Notes: generated by a model not told the origin, from the letters alone. Counted from the stretch's first letter, positions 43,508 to 52,626 are shown. The stretch: DNA of 64,000 bases from Devosia sp. 2618 (GCF_040546815.1 NZ_JBEPOO010000001.1:4030001-4094000); one strand, 5' to 3'. A program made the numbers and translations.

Positions 43508-44569
43508 ATGGAATACCGTTATCTCGGACGCTCGGGTCTCAAGGTTTCGACGCTGACCATGGGCACCATGACCTTTGGCGGATCGGAAAAGGTCGGCCAT
43601 ACCGAACAGACTGACGCCACCCGCCAGGTTGATCTGTGCCTTGATGCCGGGATCAATCTGTTCGACACGGCAAACGTCTATAACGCTGGTGTCTCCGAGG
43701 AGATGCTGGGCGCGGCCCTGTCGCAAAACGGCCGCCGCCAGAAGGCGCTTGTCGCGACCAAGGTCCGGTTCAAGATGGGCGAGGGCCCCAATGAAATTGG
43801 CCTGTCGCGCCATCACATCATCGCGCAGTGTCATGCGAGCCTGAAGCGCCTCAAGACCGATGTGATCGATCTTTATCAGGTGCATGAATGGGACGGCATG
43901 ACGCCCATCGAAGAGACCATGGAAGCGCTCGATACTTTGGTGCGCCATGGCCATGTTCGCTATATCGGCTGCTCGAACTATTCGGGCTGGCACATCATGA
44001 AGGCGCTGGCCGCCGCTGACAGCCGCCACAACCAGCGCTTTGTCTCCCAGCAGATCCACTACACGCTGCATTCGCGCGAAGCCGAGTATGAACTGGTGCC
44101 GATCAGCCAGGACCAAGGGCTGGGCATGTTGATCTGGTCGCCACTCGCCGGTGGCCTGCTCTCGGGCAAATACCGTCGCAATGGTGGGCCAGAGACGGGC
44201 CGCCATGTGGGCGGGCATCGCGAGCCGCCGGTTTATGATTGGGAAAAGCTTTACGACATCGTCGATGTCGTGGTGGCCATTGCCGAGGAGCGTGGCGTGT
44301 CCGGCGCGCAAGTCTCGCTGGCCTGGTTGCTTGGGCGTCCGGGCGTGACCTCCGTCATCATTGGCGGGCGGACCGACCAGCAGTTTGCCGACAACCTCAG
44401 GGCCGCCAATTTCAAGCTCAGCGATGGCGAACGCGCGCGGCTTGATGCGGTCAGCCAGCCGCCACTGATCTATCCTTACTGGCACCAGACCTTTACGGCC
44501 AATGACCGGTTGGGGCCGGCTGATCGTGACCTGCTCACCCCCTACGTGGAAGACTTCAAGCGTGGCTGA
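43508..44569 (+). CDS. Aldo/keto reductase, Kv-beta-like subgroup
   Basis: A 353-aa TIM-barrel NADPH oxidoreductase. The catalytic tetrad is Asp53, Tyr58, Lys85 and His126 (LFDTANVYN, LVATK, YQVHEWD). GCSNYSGWHI and the C-terminal cofactor segment SVIIGGRTDQQFADNLRA are typical of the potassium-channel-beta-like group (YdjG/YhdN relatives). Substrate unknown. Its stop overlaps the GTG of the FAH-family gene by 8 bp, which begins a chain of overlapping genes. Confidence 0.9.
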   Translation: MEYRYLGRSGLKVSTLTMGTMTFGGSEKVGHTEQTDATRQVDLCLDAGINLFDTANVYNAGVSEEMLGAALSQNGRRQKALVATKVRFKMGEGPNEIGLSRHHIIAQCHASLKRLKTDVIDLYQVHEWDGMTPIEETMEALDTLVRHGHVRYIGCSNYSGWHIMKALAAADSRHNQRFVSQQIHYTLHSREAEYELVPISQDQGLGMLIWSPLAGGLLSGKYRRNGGPETGRHVGGHREPPVYDWEKLYDIVDVVVAIAEERGVSGAQVSLAWLLGRPGVTSVIIGGRTDQQFADNLRAANFKLSDGERARLDAVSQPPLIYPYWHQTFTANDRLGPADRDLLTPYVEDFKRG

Positions 44570-45245
44570 TTTTCTGTTCGAGCCGCATGCTCCCGTGAGC
44601 ATTCCTATTGCGCGCGGTGGCCTGTTTGCCGTGCGCCGCGTCTATTGCGTTGGCCGCAACTATGCCGAGCACATTCGCGAAATGGGCAATGACACGCGCG
44701 ATCCGCCGTTCTTTTTTGCCAAGCCCGCCGATGCGGTCGTGGTGGGTGGCGCGGGCATCCCATACCCGCCTCAGACCGAAGATCTGCACCACGAGGTCGA
44801 ACTCGTCGTGGCTATTGGCGTCGACGGCAGCGACATCGCGGTCAAAGACGCGCTGAGCCACGTCTACGGCTATGCCGTCGGGCTCGACATGACGCGGCGC
44901 GATCTGCAGGCCGACGCCAAAAAGGCCGGTCGTCCTTGGGAAATGGCCAAGGCCTTCGATTTTTCAGCGCCCATCGGCACCATCGAACCCGCCAGCGCCA
45001 TCGGCCATCCGGACAAAGGCGCTATCACGCTTTTGGTCAACGGCGCCGAACGGCAGCGTGGCGATCTGGGCGACCAGATCTGGAATGTCAGCGAAGCCAT
45101 CGCCTATCTCTCCCAGTTCGTCACCCTCAAGGCAGGCGATCTTATCATGACGGGTACCCCGGCCGGTGTCGGTGCGGTGGTGCGCGGCGATGTGCTTGAA
45201 GGCAGCATTGCCGGTGTCGGTAGCGTCAGGACTTCGATTATCTGA
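44562..45245 (+). CDS. Fumarylacetoacetate hydrolase-family protein (fumarylpyruvate hydrolase-like)
   Basis: A 227-aa hydrolase. The GTG start at 44562 overlaps the previous stop and has GGAAGA 8 bases upstream. FAH core motifs: YCVGRNYAEHIREMGN, PFFFAKPADAVV, the metal-binding E-x-E pair in HHEVELVVAIG, and LIMTGTPAGVGAV. It cleaves C-C bonds of acylpyruvates; length and motifs favour a fumarylpyruvate (gentisate pathway)-type enzyme. No other aromatic catabolism genes are nearby. Confidence 0.85.
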   Translation: MADFLFEPHAPVSIPIARGGLFAVRRVYCVGRNYAEHIREMGNDTRDPPFFFAKPADAVVVGGAGIPYPPQTEDLHHEVELVVAIGVDGSDIAVKDALSHVYGYAVGLDMTRRDLQADAKKAGRPWEMAKAFDFSAPIGTIEPASAIGHPDKGAITLLVNGAERQRGDLGDQIWNVSEAIAYLSQFVTLKAGDLIMTGTPAGVGAVVRGDVLEGSIAGVGSVRTSII

Positions 45246-46333
45246 TGACAGTCTGGTCTCCCCAGCAGGACGCAGCGCTCAAAGCGGTGTCCGATTGGCT
45301 CAAGGATCGCAATGGTCCGCAGGTGTTCCGGCTGTTCGGCTGGGCGGGCACGGGCAAGTCGACGCTTGCCGTGCATCTGGCGCAGGATGTGCGCAGCGTC
45401 AAGTTTGCGGCCTTTACCGGCAAGGCGGCCCTGGTCATGCGCAAGCGCGGCTGCAAGGGCGCGCAGACCATCCATAGCCTGATCTATACGCTTGTCAGCG
45501 AGAAGGAAGGCGAGCCGCGCTTCGTGCTCGATGACGAAAGCCCGGCCGCCGATGCTGATCTCATCGTCATCGACGAAGTCTCGATGGTCGATGAGCAGTT
45601 GGGCCGCGATCTGCTGAGCTTTGGCGTCAAGGTGCTGGTGCTGGGCGATCCGTTCCAGCTCCCGCCGGTGCAGGGCGCTGGCTTTTTCACTGCCGACGAA
45701 CCCGATATCATGCTGACCGAAATCCATCGGCAGGCCGCGGATAACCCGATCATTCACCTTTCGATGCAGGTGCGTGAAGGCGGTTACCTCGAGCGTGGCA
45801 GCTATGGGGAATCCATCGTCGTCGGGCGCGAGAATGTCGATCGCAATGCTGTGCTCGAAGCCGATCAGGTGCTGGTCGGCCGCAACAAGACGCGGCTGCA
45901 ATACAATGACCGATTGCGCGAGCTGAAGGGCTTGCCCTTCCATGAGCCGGTGCTGGGCGACCGCATGGTTTGCCTGCGCAACAATCCGCGCAAGAAGCTG
46001 CTCAACGGCCAAATCTGGATCGTCACCGAAGCCACGCGCCGCACCAATGGCAAGTGGTCGCTGCTGCTCGGCGCCGACGAAGGCAAGGGCGAGGCCAAAG
46101 TTCTGACCCACAAGGCGTTCTTCTCGGGCGAAGAAGACGCGATGAGTTGGCCGGAACGACGCCAGTTTGATGAGTTCACCTTTGGCTATTGCCTGACTGT
46201 CCACAAGGCGCAGGGCAGCCAGTGGGACAATGTCTATTTATTTGACGAAAGCTTCGTGTTCCGCGAGGAGCGCGCGCGCTGGCTTTATACCGGCATCACC
46301 CGCGCCGCCGAAAAGATCACGGTCGTCTCGTGA
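45245..46333 (+). CDS. RecD-like superfamily 1 DNA helicase
   Basis: A 362-aa helicase. Walker A is GWAGTGKST (32-40), then motif Ia TGKAALVMRKRG, Walker B DLIVIDEVSM (about 106), motif III VLGDPFQLPPV, and C-terminal motifs YCLTVHKAQGSQWDNVYLF and RWLYTGITRAAEKITVV. It is a compact RecD/Dda-type helicase without the N-terminal extension of RecD2. The start overlaps the FAH stop as TGATG. It probably resolves DNA repair or replication intermediates; its place in a metabolic operon is odd. Confidence 0.88.
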   Translation: MTVWSPQQDAALKAVSDWLKDRNGPQVFRLFGWAGTGKSTLAVHLAQDVRSVKFAAFTGKAALVMRKRGCKGAQTIHSLIYTLVSEKEGEPRFVLDDESPAADADLIVIDEVSMVDEQLGRDLLSFGVKVLVLGDPFQLPPVQGAGFFTADEPDIMLTEIHRQAADNPIIHLSMQVREGGYLERGSYGESIVVGRENVDRNAVLEADQVLVGRNKTRLQYNDRLRELKGLPFHEPVLGDRMVCLRNNPRKKLLNGQIWIVTEATRRTNGKWSLLLGADEGKGEAKVLTHKAFFSGEEDAMSWPERRQFDEFTFGYCLTVHKAQGSQWDNVYLFDESFVFREERARWLYTGITRAAEKITVVS

Positions 46334-47220
46334 CCCTGCTCTCGGTACGGCACGAGACCGTCTATCGCTATGCGCGGCCGGTCAAATTTGGCGATCACCG
46401 CATGCTGGTGCGTCCGCGCGACAGCGCCGAGCAGACGCTGGAATCGTTCAAGCTGCACATCACGCCCGAACCGGCCCATATCCGTTGGATTCACGACGTG
46501 TTCGGCAATGGCATCGCCATCGCAGAATTCGGCAATGAAGCCGAGGAGCTGCGCATCGTCGCCTCGATGGTGCTCGACCACGAACGTCCGCCGCTGCCGA
46601 CGTTTGAAATCGACCAGCGCGCCCGCAACTACCCGTTCGACTATGGCGATGTCGATGTCATCGACCTGACACCGACGCGGCGTCGCCAGTTCCCCGAGGA
46701 AACCGAGGTGGATGACTGGGCGCGCCAGTTCATCAACAAGCAGGGCGCAACGGATACGGCCGTGATGCTGATGGACATGACCCATGGCATCAAGGCGCAG
46801 TTCAACTATCTGCGTCGGCCTGATCCGGGCACGCAGCGACCCGCAACAACGCTCTCAAGCGGGCAGGGCACCTGCCGCGATTTTGCGCTGCTGATGATCG
46901 AGGCGGTGCGTTCGCTGGGTTTGGCGGCACGCTTTGTCACCGGCTATCTCTATTCGCCAAGCCGCGAAGACAGCCATCAGGGCGGCGGCGCGACCCATGC
47001 CTGGTGTCAGGTCTATCTGCCGGGCGCGGGTTGGGTCGAGTTCGATCCGACCAATGGCATTATCGGCACGCGCGACCTGATCCGGGTTGGGGTCGCCCGT
47101 GAGCCACGACAGGCCATCCCGATTTCGGGGACCTTTGTGGGCAATAAATCGGACTATCTCGGCATGAGCGTCGACGTCGTCGTCGAACGCGTGATCAGCC
47201 CGCAGGATGGAATGGGCTGA
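46330..47220 (+). CDS. Transglutaminase-like superfamily protein 1
   Basis: A 296-aa cytosolic protein of the Cys-His-Asp transglutaminase-like superfamily. Residues Cys182 (QGTCRDFA), His223 (THAWCQVYL) and Asp239 (VEFDPTNG) form the expected triad. The N-terminal beta-rich region (VRHETVYRYARPVKFGDHRMLVRPRD) matches the family's N-terminal domain. It starts with GTG overlapping the helicase stop (GTGA). The substrate is unknown; related proteins act as proteases or amidases. Confidence 0.87.
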   Translation: MTLLSVRHETVYRYARPVKFGDHRMLVRPRDSAEQTLESFKLHITPEPAHIRWIHDVFGNGIAIAEFGNEAEELRIVASMVLDHERPPLPTFEIDQRARNYPFDYGDVDVIDLTPTRRRQFPEETEVDDWARQFINKQGATDTAVMLMDMTHGIKAQFNYLRRPDPGTQRPATTLSSGQGTCRDFALLMIEAVRSLGLAARFVTGYLYSPSREDSHQGGGATHAWCQVYLPGAGWVEFDPTNGIIGTRDLIRVGVAREPRQAIPISGTFVGNKSDYLGMSVDVVVERVISPQDGMG

Positions 47221-47233
47221 TAGCGGTCGAATC

Positions 47234-48073
47234 TCAATTCCGCGAAACGCTGACCGCGTCCGTGGTCCATTCTTGCCGGATATCGCCATCCAGTGCGTCG
47301 CTCCATACCCGGATCGGCAGTGGATTGACCGCGCCATAGATGGTGGCAAAGGCCGTGTCGGCGGCGTCGCGACCGCAGCCGATCCGCACCATGCCGTCGA
47401 GCGCCGCCATGCGGGTGGCATCGAACAGATACCAGCGATCCCCGAGATAGGCCTCGAACACCGCGTGGAAATCCTGCGGCACGAGTTGCCAGGCGTAACA
47501 GCTGACAAAGCGCGCCGGGATACCCAGAGCACGGCAGAAGGTGATGCCGAGATGGGCGAAGTCGCGGCACACGCCAGCGCGCATCGAGAACGTGTCGGCG
47601 GCGGTGGTGGTCGTGTCACTGGTGCCGAACAGGTAATCGACCTCGGCATTGATCCAGTTGCAGATTTCGGTGACGCGACCGAAACCGGGCGCAATGCCGC
47701 CGAACTGGCGATTGGCAAAGCGCGCCAACTGGTCTGAGGGGCAATAGCGCGAAGGATTGAGGAATGGCAGCGTTTCGAGCGGCAGTTTGGCGACCGGCAC
47801 TTCGTTGATGGTGCCGGGCTGGCTGTGCAGCGCGTCGAGCTCGATCTGAGCTTCGTAGCGGATCTGCAGCAGGCCTGGCGCTGCCGTCAGGCGCAGATAG
47901 CGGTTGCCGGTTTCCTCGGCGGTTTTTTCATCGCTATCCTGGAAAGGCGTGATGGTCAGCTTTTCGCCGATAATGTGCTGGCGTCCGCCGCCCATGGCCT
48001 CGATATTGAAGATCAGCGTCGCGCCGCCATCGAAAACTTCGTAGCCGATTTCGCACCCGACCGATAACTGCAT
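47234..48073 (-). CDS. Transglutaminase-like superfamily protein 2
   Basis: A 279-aa protein of the same superfamily as 46330-47220, convergent with it, with a 13-bp gap. The triad is Cys169 (GVCRDFAHLG), His203 (DFHAVFEAYL) and Asp218 (WYLFDATR). The N-terminal beta-rich region is unlike that of the other copy, so the two are ancient paralogues with probably different substrates. No signal peptide. Confidence 0.87.
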   Translation of the reverse strand: MQLSVGCEIGYEVFDGGATLIFNIEAMGGGRQHIIGEKLTITPFQDSDEKTAEETGNRYLRLTAAPGLLQIRYEAQIELDALHSQPGTINEVPVAKLPLETLPFLNPSRYCPSDQLARFANRQFGGIAPGFGRVTEICNWINAEVDYLFGTSDTTTTAADTFSMRAGVCRDFAHLGITFCRALGIPARFVSCYAWQLVPQDFHAVFEAYLGDRWYLFDATRMAALDGMVRIGCGRDAADTAFATIYGAVNPLPIRVWSDALDGDIRQEWTTDAVSVSRN

Positions 48074-48306
48074 AGGCTGCCCCTTGATGTTGGGTCGACA
48101 ACACGCCCGCAGGCGAGAAGTTCCTCTCGCTGCGGCGGGTCAGTGACCATGCCGGTTTAGCCGGTGCTGGTGACAAAATGAAATCTTGGCGCCAAGCTGG
48201 CCTAATTGCTGACATTTCTGCCAGTCAGAGTGCTTGCGCATCTTTAGAACCTACACCATCTTGGCGATAGAGATGAGCGAAATTTCATAACAGTGATGCC
48301 GGAGGC

Positions 48307-50733
48307 ATGATGCACCACGACACCCCCCTGATCACAACGATCGTCGCGGGTCTGGTGCTGGCATATATCTTCGGCATGATCGCCAATCGGTTCAAACTGC
48401 CGCCGCTGGTGGGCTATCTGTTTGCCGGTATTCTGGTTGGTCCGCACACACCCGGTTTTGTTGCAGATCAGGCGCTGGGCGCCGAGCTGGCCGAACTTGG
48501 CGTGATCCTCCTGATGTTTGGCGTGGGCCTGCATTTTTCGCTCAAGGACCTGATGAGCGTCCGCGCCTTGGCTATTCCGGGCGCGCTGGTGCAGATCGCG
48601 TTTGCCACCTTGCTCGGGCTTGGCCTTGCCATGTTGATGGGCTGGGGCATTGGCGCGGGCCTGTTGTTCGGCCTCGCGCTGTCGGTTGCGTCAACCGTGG
48701 TGCTGCTCAAAGCTTTGCAGGATCGACGGCTGATCGACACCGAACGCGGGCGCATTGCGGTTGGCTGGCTTATTGTTGAAGACCTGGCCATGGTGTTGGC
48801 ACTGGTTCTAGTGCCCGCCATTGCCAGCCTTTATGGCACCGATACGGGCGTGCACGACCCGTTCGTCTCGTTCGTTGAACGCATCATCAATGGCCCGGTC
48901 GGCATCTGGGGCGTTTTGGGGCTGACCATCGTCAAGGTCGCCGCCTTTGTCGGCTTTATGCTGATCGTCGGCCGCCGCATCATTCCATGGGGCCTGCACG
49001 CCACGGCCCATACCGGCTCGCGTGAACTGTTCCGGCTGGCGGTGCTAGCCATTGCGCTCGGCGTTGCTTTGGGTTCGGCAGTGCTGTTCGGCGTATCGCT
49101 GGCGCTGGGGGCGTTCTTTGCCGGCATGATCCTCAGCGAGAGCGAGCTATCGCACCGTGCGGCGCAGGAAACCCTGCCGCTGCGCGACGCTTTTGCCGTT
49201 CTGTTCTTCGTCTCTGTCGGCATGCTGTTTGACCCGATGATCATCGTCACCAATCCGCTGCCGGTGCTGGGCACGGTGTTCATCATCGTCATCGGCAAGT
49301 CACTGGCGGCCTTTGGCATCGTGCTGCTGTTCAAGCGACCGGTGGCGACGGCGTTGACCATTTCTGCGTCGCTGGCGCAGATCGGCGAGTTTTCCTTTAT
49401 TCTCGCCAGCATGGGCGTGGCTTTGGCCATTCTTCCGCCGGAAGGGCAGGACCTGATCCTTGCCGGTGCGCTGATTTCCATCGTGCTCAATCCGCTGGTG
49501 TTCTGGGGCGTCGATCTGGTCAAACCGCGCTTTGAAGCCCGCGTCGCACAGCGCCGGGCCGCCCGCGCCGAGCATGATGGCGTGCGCATCGAACCAACCG
49601 ATCGCGTTGAGGCTTCTGTGGGTCCGATCACTTCCGATGCGCCCAATGATCCAGCCATCATCGTGGATGGCGCGATTGACGATGACACCATCGAGCCAAC
49701 CAAGCTGACCGATCACACGGTGCTGGTGGGCTATGGGCAGGTCGGTCGCATCATCGCCGATGGCCTACAGGCGGCAGGTGCACCGCTGCTGGTCATCGAG
49801 GATTCCGACAACGACGTGGCCGCCGCCCGCGAGGCCGGGCTTGAAGTGTTGTTCGGCAATGCCGCCAGCATCGATGTGCTCAAGCTTGCCAATCTGCAGC
49901 ACGCCCGCTCGCTGATGGTCGCCATTTCCAATGGCTTTGAAGCGGGCACCGTTTGCGAATCCGGTCGCAAGCTCAATCCGGGCATCCGCATCATCACCCG
50001 TGCCTATTCTGAAGATGAGGACACCCATCTGCGCTCGCTGGGCGCCAATATCGTCATCCGTGGCGAGCGCGAAATCGGCATGGGCATGCTGGCCTATGCG
50101 CGCGGAGAAGGTGCGCCCGCTGTGGTCCCTGTCGATGTTCCGCCCGAGCCAAAACTGCCACCTGCAGAGAACGTGCTGGCCAAGGCGGCCGCGCTGCCCG
50201 TCGTTGCCGAAGTGGTGAAAGCCGTCGTGGTCGAAGAGCCGGTTGTCCTCGAGGTGGTTGAGGGCAATGTCAGCGAGACCCTGATCGAACTGCCAGGGCC
50301 GACTGCTGAGGCGGTACTCGATAGCGTTGAAGCTATTCCAGAGGTTGAAGGCGACATTGCTGAAACCGAAGCTGCAGAACTGAAGCAGCAGGAAGCGGAT
50401 CAAATCAGCGAGGGCGGCATCGCGCCGCCAGCAGAAGACATTGCTGCAGAGGAAGCGGCGGTCGCCGAGGGCTCGACTGCGGAAGACGCCGAGCTGAAAC
50501 AGCAGGAAGCGGATCAGGTTAGCGAGGGCAGTATTGCGCCCCCTGCCGAAGACATTCCGGCGGATGAAGCGGCGAGTGTCGAAAGCCCGGCAGAGGCCGA
50601 TACCGAGTTGAAGCAGCAGGAATCCGACGAAATCAGCGAGGGTGGTATCGCGCCGCCAGCCGCGGATGTTGAGGCTGAGGAAAAGCCGGCTGCGCGGATA
50701 GTGCCGCTCGTGGTGCCTGAGCCCAAGGGTTAG
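48307..50733 (+). CDS. Kef-type monovalent cation:proton antiporter (CPA2) with TrkA-N domain and repeat tail
   Basis: An 808-aa protein. Residues about 10-395 form a 12-13 helix CPA2 antiporter (PLVGYLFAGILVGPHTPGF, ALSVASTVVLLKAL, ALGAFFAGMILSESELSHRA). The NAD-binding TrkA-N domain starts at VLVGYGQVGRIIADGL (about 473). The last ~118 residues are acidic, Glu/Ala-rich and hold three 38-residue repeats. The second ATG (48310) is better spaced from GGAGG than the first. Members exchange K+ or Na+ for H+, gated by redox or NAD state. The tail is absent from standard KefB/YbaL. Confidence 0.9.
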   Translation: MMHHDTPLITTIVAGLVLAYIFGMIANRFKLPPLVGYLFAGILVGPHTPGFVADQALGAELAELGVILLMFGVGLHFSLKDLMSVRALAIPGALVQIAFATLLGLGLAMLMGWGIGAGLLFGLALSVASTVVLLKALQDRRLIDTERGRIAVGWLIVEDLAMVLALVLVPAIASLYGTDTGVHDPFVSFVERIINGPVGIWGVLGLTIVKVAAFVGFMLIVGRRIIPWGLHATAHTGSRELFRLAVLAIALGVALGSAVLFGVSLALGAFFAGMILSESELSHRAAQETLPLRDAFAVLFFVSVGMLFDPMIIVTNPLPVLGTVFIIVIGKSLAAFGIVLLFKRPVATALTISASLAQIGEFSFILASMGVALAILPPEGQDLILAGALISIVLNPLVFWGVDLVKPRFEARVAQRRAARAEHDGVRIEPTDRVEASVGPITSDAPNDPAIIVDGAIDDDTIEPTKLTDHTVLVGYGQVGRIIADGLQAAGAPLLVIEDSDNDVAAAREAGLEVLFGNAASIDVLKLANLQHARSLMVAISNGFEAGTVCESGRKLNPGIRIITRAYSEDEDTHLRSLGANIVIRGEREIGMGMLAYARGEGAPAVVPVDVPPEPKLPPAENVLAKAAALPVVAEVVKAVVVEEPVVLEVVEGNVSETLIELPGPTAEAVLDSVEAIPEVEGDIAETEAAELKQQEADQISEGGIAPPAEDIAAEEAAVAEGSTAEDAELKQQEADQVSEGSIAPPAEDIPADEAASVESPAEADTELKQQESDEISEGGIAPPAADVEAEEKPAARIVPLVVPEPKG
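50377..50718 (+). repeat. Three tandem 114-bp coding repeats in the antiporter tail
   Basis: Units begin at 50377, 50491 and 50605, exactly 114 bases apart. Each encodes the pattern ELKQQEADQ(I/V)SEG(G/S)IAPPAED (with minor changes) at residues 691, 729 and 767, followed by a variable acidic stretch. Third-position differences between copies show they diverged under protein-level constraint. Confidence 0.85.
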
Positions 50734-50809
50734 GCGCTTGCCATAGAGCGGCGGGTGCGGATAGGTCATTGCCGGACATGGAATTTGTCCGTTGGGAATG
50801 GTTGGGTAG

Positions 50810-51238
50810 ATGATCTCGCAGAAAGCCAAATACGCCTTGCGTGCGCTGGTTTCCCTCGCGCGCACCGGCCGCGGTCACACCATGATGATCGGCGAGATTT
50901 CCAAGGAACAGGCAATCCCCAAGAAATTCCTCGAACAGATCCTGCTTGAGCTGAAACGCGCCGGCTTCGTCGCCAGCCGTCGCGGTCGGGCCGGGGGCTA
51001 TGAGCTGCTCAAGGACCCCGAGCACATCATGTATGGCGAGGTGTTGCGGCTGATCGACGGGCCCATCGCGCCGCTGCCCTGCCTCTCCAAGATCGCCTAC
51101 CGGAAATGCGAAGATTGCCGCGAGGAAGCGGCCTGCGAAATCCGCCACGTGTTTGAGCGGGTGACGCTGGCCACGCGCGAAGTGCTGGACCAGACCAGCC
51201 TTGCGGCTTCGCTCCGTCTAGAGGATCTGGCGATTTGA
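50810..51238 (+). CDS. Rrf2-family regulator, second copy
   Basis: A 142-aa Rrf2 winged-helix regulator. Diagnostic stretches are MISQKAKYALRAL and SRRGRAGGYELLK; cluster cysteines are C91, C100, C103 and C109, nearly the same spacing as the copy at 2697-3146. It probably senses an Fe-S cluster state. Its stop overlaps the TTG start of the GFA-family gene (TTGA), so the two are co-translated. Its target is unclear. Start is ATG 50810, with GGTTGGGTAG upstream (weak SD). Confidence 0.88.
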   Translation: MISQKAKYALRALVSLARTGRGHTMMIGEISKEQAIPKKFLEQILLELKRAGFVASRRGRAGGYELLKDPEHIMYGEVLRLIDGPIAPLPCLSKIAYRKCEDCREEAACEIRHVFERVTLATREVLDQTSLAASLRLEDLAI

Positions 51239-51606
51239 CGAAGACGTATGAAGGCGGTTGCCTGTGTGGCGCGATCCGGTTTGTCGCGACCGGTGCACCA
51301 GCCAATCCACACAATTGCTCATGCCGGTACTGCCAGCAGCATAGCGGTGCCGTCAGTTTGCCCTGGGTCGAGTTTGCGCGTGACAACGTGCAATGGACCG
51401 GCAGTGGCGGGATGCCCGCGACCTACCGGTCGTCGGACTATTCCAGCCGGGCCTTTTGCCGCGACTGCGGCAGTTCCATCGGCGCGATTGACGACGAGCC
51501 CACTGTGGCGCTGCTCGTCGGCATTTTCGATGATCCAACGGCCGCCGAACTCGCGCCGACCAGCCATTCCTTTGAGGATGGCTTGCCGGATTGGGCGCGT
51601 CAGTAA
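51235..51606 (+). CDS. GFA/CENP-V family zinc protein
   Basis: A 123-aa protein of the glutathione-dependent formaldehyde-activating (Gfa) fold. Zinc cysteines are visible at 9, 11, 28, 30 and 33 (GGCLCGA, HNCSCRYC) and 75, 78 (AFCRDCGS). The family binds Zn and is often annotated as formaldehyde-activating, though many members do not have that activity. It starts at TTG 51235, overlapping the Rrf2 stop (TTGA). It is convergent with purU and ends directly next to its stop. Confidence 0.85.
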   Translation: MTKTYEGGCLCGAIRFVATGAPANPHNCSCRYCQQHSGAVSLPWVEFARDNVQWTGSGGMPATYRSSDYSSRAFCRDCGSSIGAIDDEPTVALLVGIFDDPTAAELAPTSHSFEDGLPDWARQ

Positions 51607-52461
51607 CTAGCCGAAGACAACCGTCTTGCGACCGTTCAGCATCACCCGGCTTTCGAGGTGCAGCTTGACGGCGCGGGCCAGCACGCGGCTTTCGATGTCC
51701 CGGCCAGCGGCCACCAGATCGTCGGGGCTCATGGCATGAGTCACGCGGGCAGTTTCCTGCTCGATGATCGGACCTTCATCAAGATCAGGCGTCACATAGT
51801 GTGCCGTCGCACCGATGATCTTGACGCCACGCTCATGGGCCTGATGGTAAGGCTTGGCGCCCTTGAAACTCGGCAGGAACGAGTGGTGGATGTTGATCAC
51901 CTGCCCGAACAGGCGGGTCGACAGGTTGTCGCTCAGCACCTGCATATAGCGGGCCAGCACCACCAGATCGGCGCCGGTCTGCTTGATGATGCCCAGAACC
52001 TGTTCTTCCTGTTGCGCCTTGGTGTCCTTGGTCACGGGCAGCAGGTGGAAGGGGATATTGGCGTCTTCGGCGATCTTTTTGGCGTCTGCATGGTTGGAGA
52101 TGACGGCGGCGACCTCGGCGTCGAGCCAGCCGACGCGGATCTGATAGAGCAGATGCAGCAGTGTGTGGTCGAACTTGGAGACCAGGATGACGATGCGCTT
52201 CTTGCGGTTCTGGTCGGCCAGATCGGTCTTCATCGAAAAGCGTTCGATGGGCGACTTGAGCGCGCGCTCGATGGTGCTGCGCTCCATGCCATCGGGGGCG
52301 GTGAAGGCGAGGCGCATGAAGAATCGGCCGGTTTCGCGATCCCAGAACTGGTTGGATTCAGCGATATTGGCGCCCAGCGCGGCCAGTTCCGTGGTGACGG
52401 CTGCGACGATGCCGGGGCGGTCGGCGCAGGACAGGGTCAGGACAAAATTGGCCGAGGACAT
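51607..52461 (-). CDS. purU: Formyltetrahydrofolate deformylase
   Basis: A 284-aa enzyme, 10-formyl-THF to THF plus formate, which balances one-carbon pools and supplies formate. The N-terminal ACT domain (FVLTLSCADRPGIVAAVTTEL) is followed by the formyl-transferase fold with KRIVILVSKFDHTLLHLLY, INIHHSFLPSFKGAKPYHQA (catalytic His), and TPDLDEGPIIEQ (catalytic Asp). The length is standard. It lies directly downstream (minus strand) of a small transcription unit with a strong terminator, at 52554-52774, which may act as its leader. Confidence 0.95.
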   Translation of the reverse strand: MSSANFVLTLSCADRPGIVAAVTTELAALGANIAESNQFWDRETGRFFMRLAFTAPDGMERSTIERALKSPIERFSMKTDLADQNRKKRIVILVSKFDHTLLHLLYQIRVGWLDAEVAAVISNHADAKKIAEDANIPFHLLPVTKDTKAQQEEQVLGIIKQTGADLVVLARYMQVLSDNLSTRLFGQVINIHHSFLPSFKGAKPYHQAHERGVKIIGATAHYVTPDLDEGPIIEQETARVTHAMSPDDLVAAGRDIESRVLARAVKLHLESRVMLNGRKTVVFG

Positions 52462-52553
52462 GGGTGGGCGGCTCCAGATAGACGATGCGTCATGCGGACA
52501 GCCGCATAACCTTGGCCAGCGGTATCAAGGGCTTGGGCGGTCACGTCAAGACC

Positions 52554-52587
52554 AATAAAAAGGGCCGCCCCCTATAGGACGGCCCTT
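52554..52587 (-). terminator. Intrinsic terminator of the small unit upstream of purU
   Basis: On the minus strand, AAGGGCCGTCC pairs with GGGCGGCCCTT to give an 11-bp stem with loop TATAGG. One pair is a U-G wobble, which would be a C-A mismatch if the plus strand were transcribed. The stem is followed by TTTATT. The wobble and the T-tract both indicate transcription of the minus strand. Confidence 0.8.
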
Positions 52588-52626
52588 CCTGAGTTTCGTC
52601 GGCCTCGAGTGCCGCGGAGGTGGGTG

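Noticed and set aside
50377..50718. Regular repeats that could suggest a CRISPR array
   Set aside because: They are in-frame coding repeats with codon-level variation and no short spacers.
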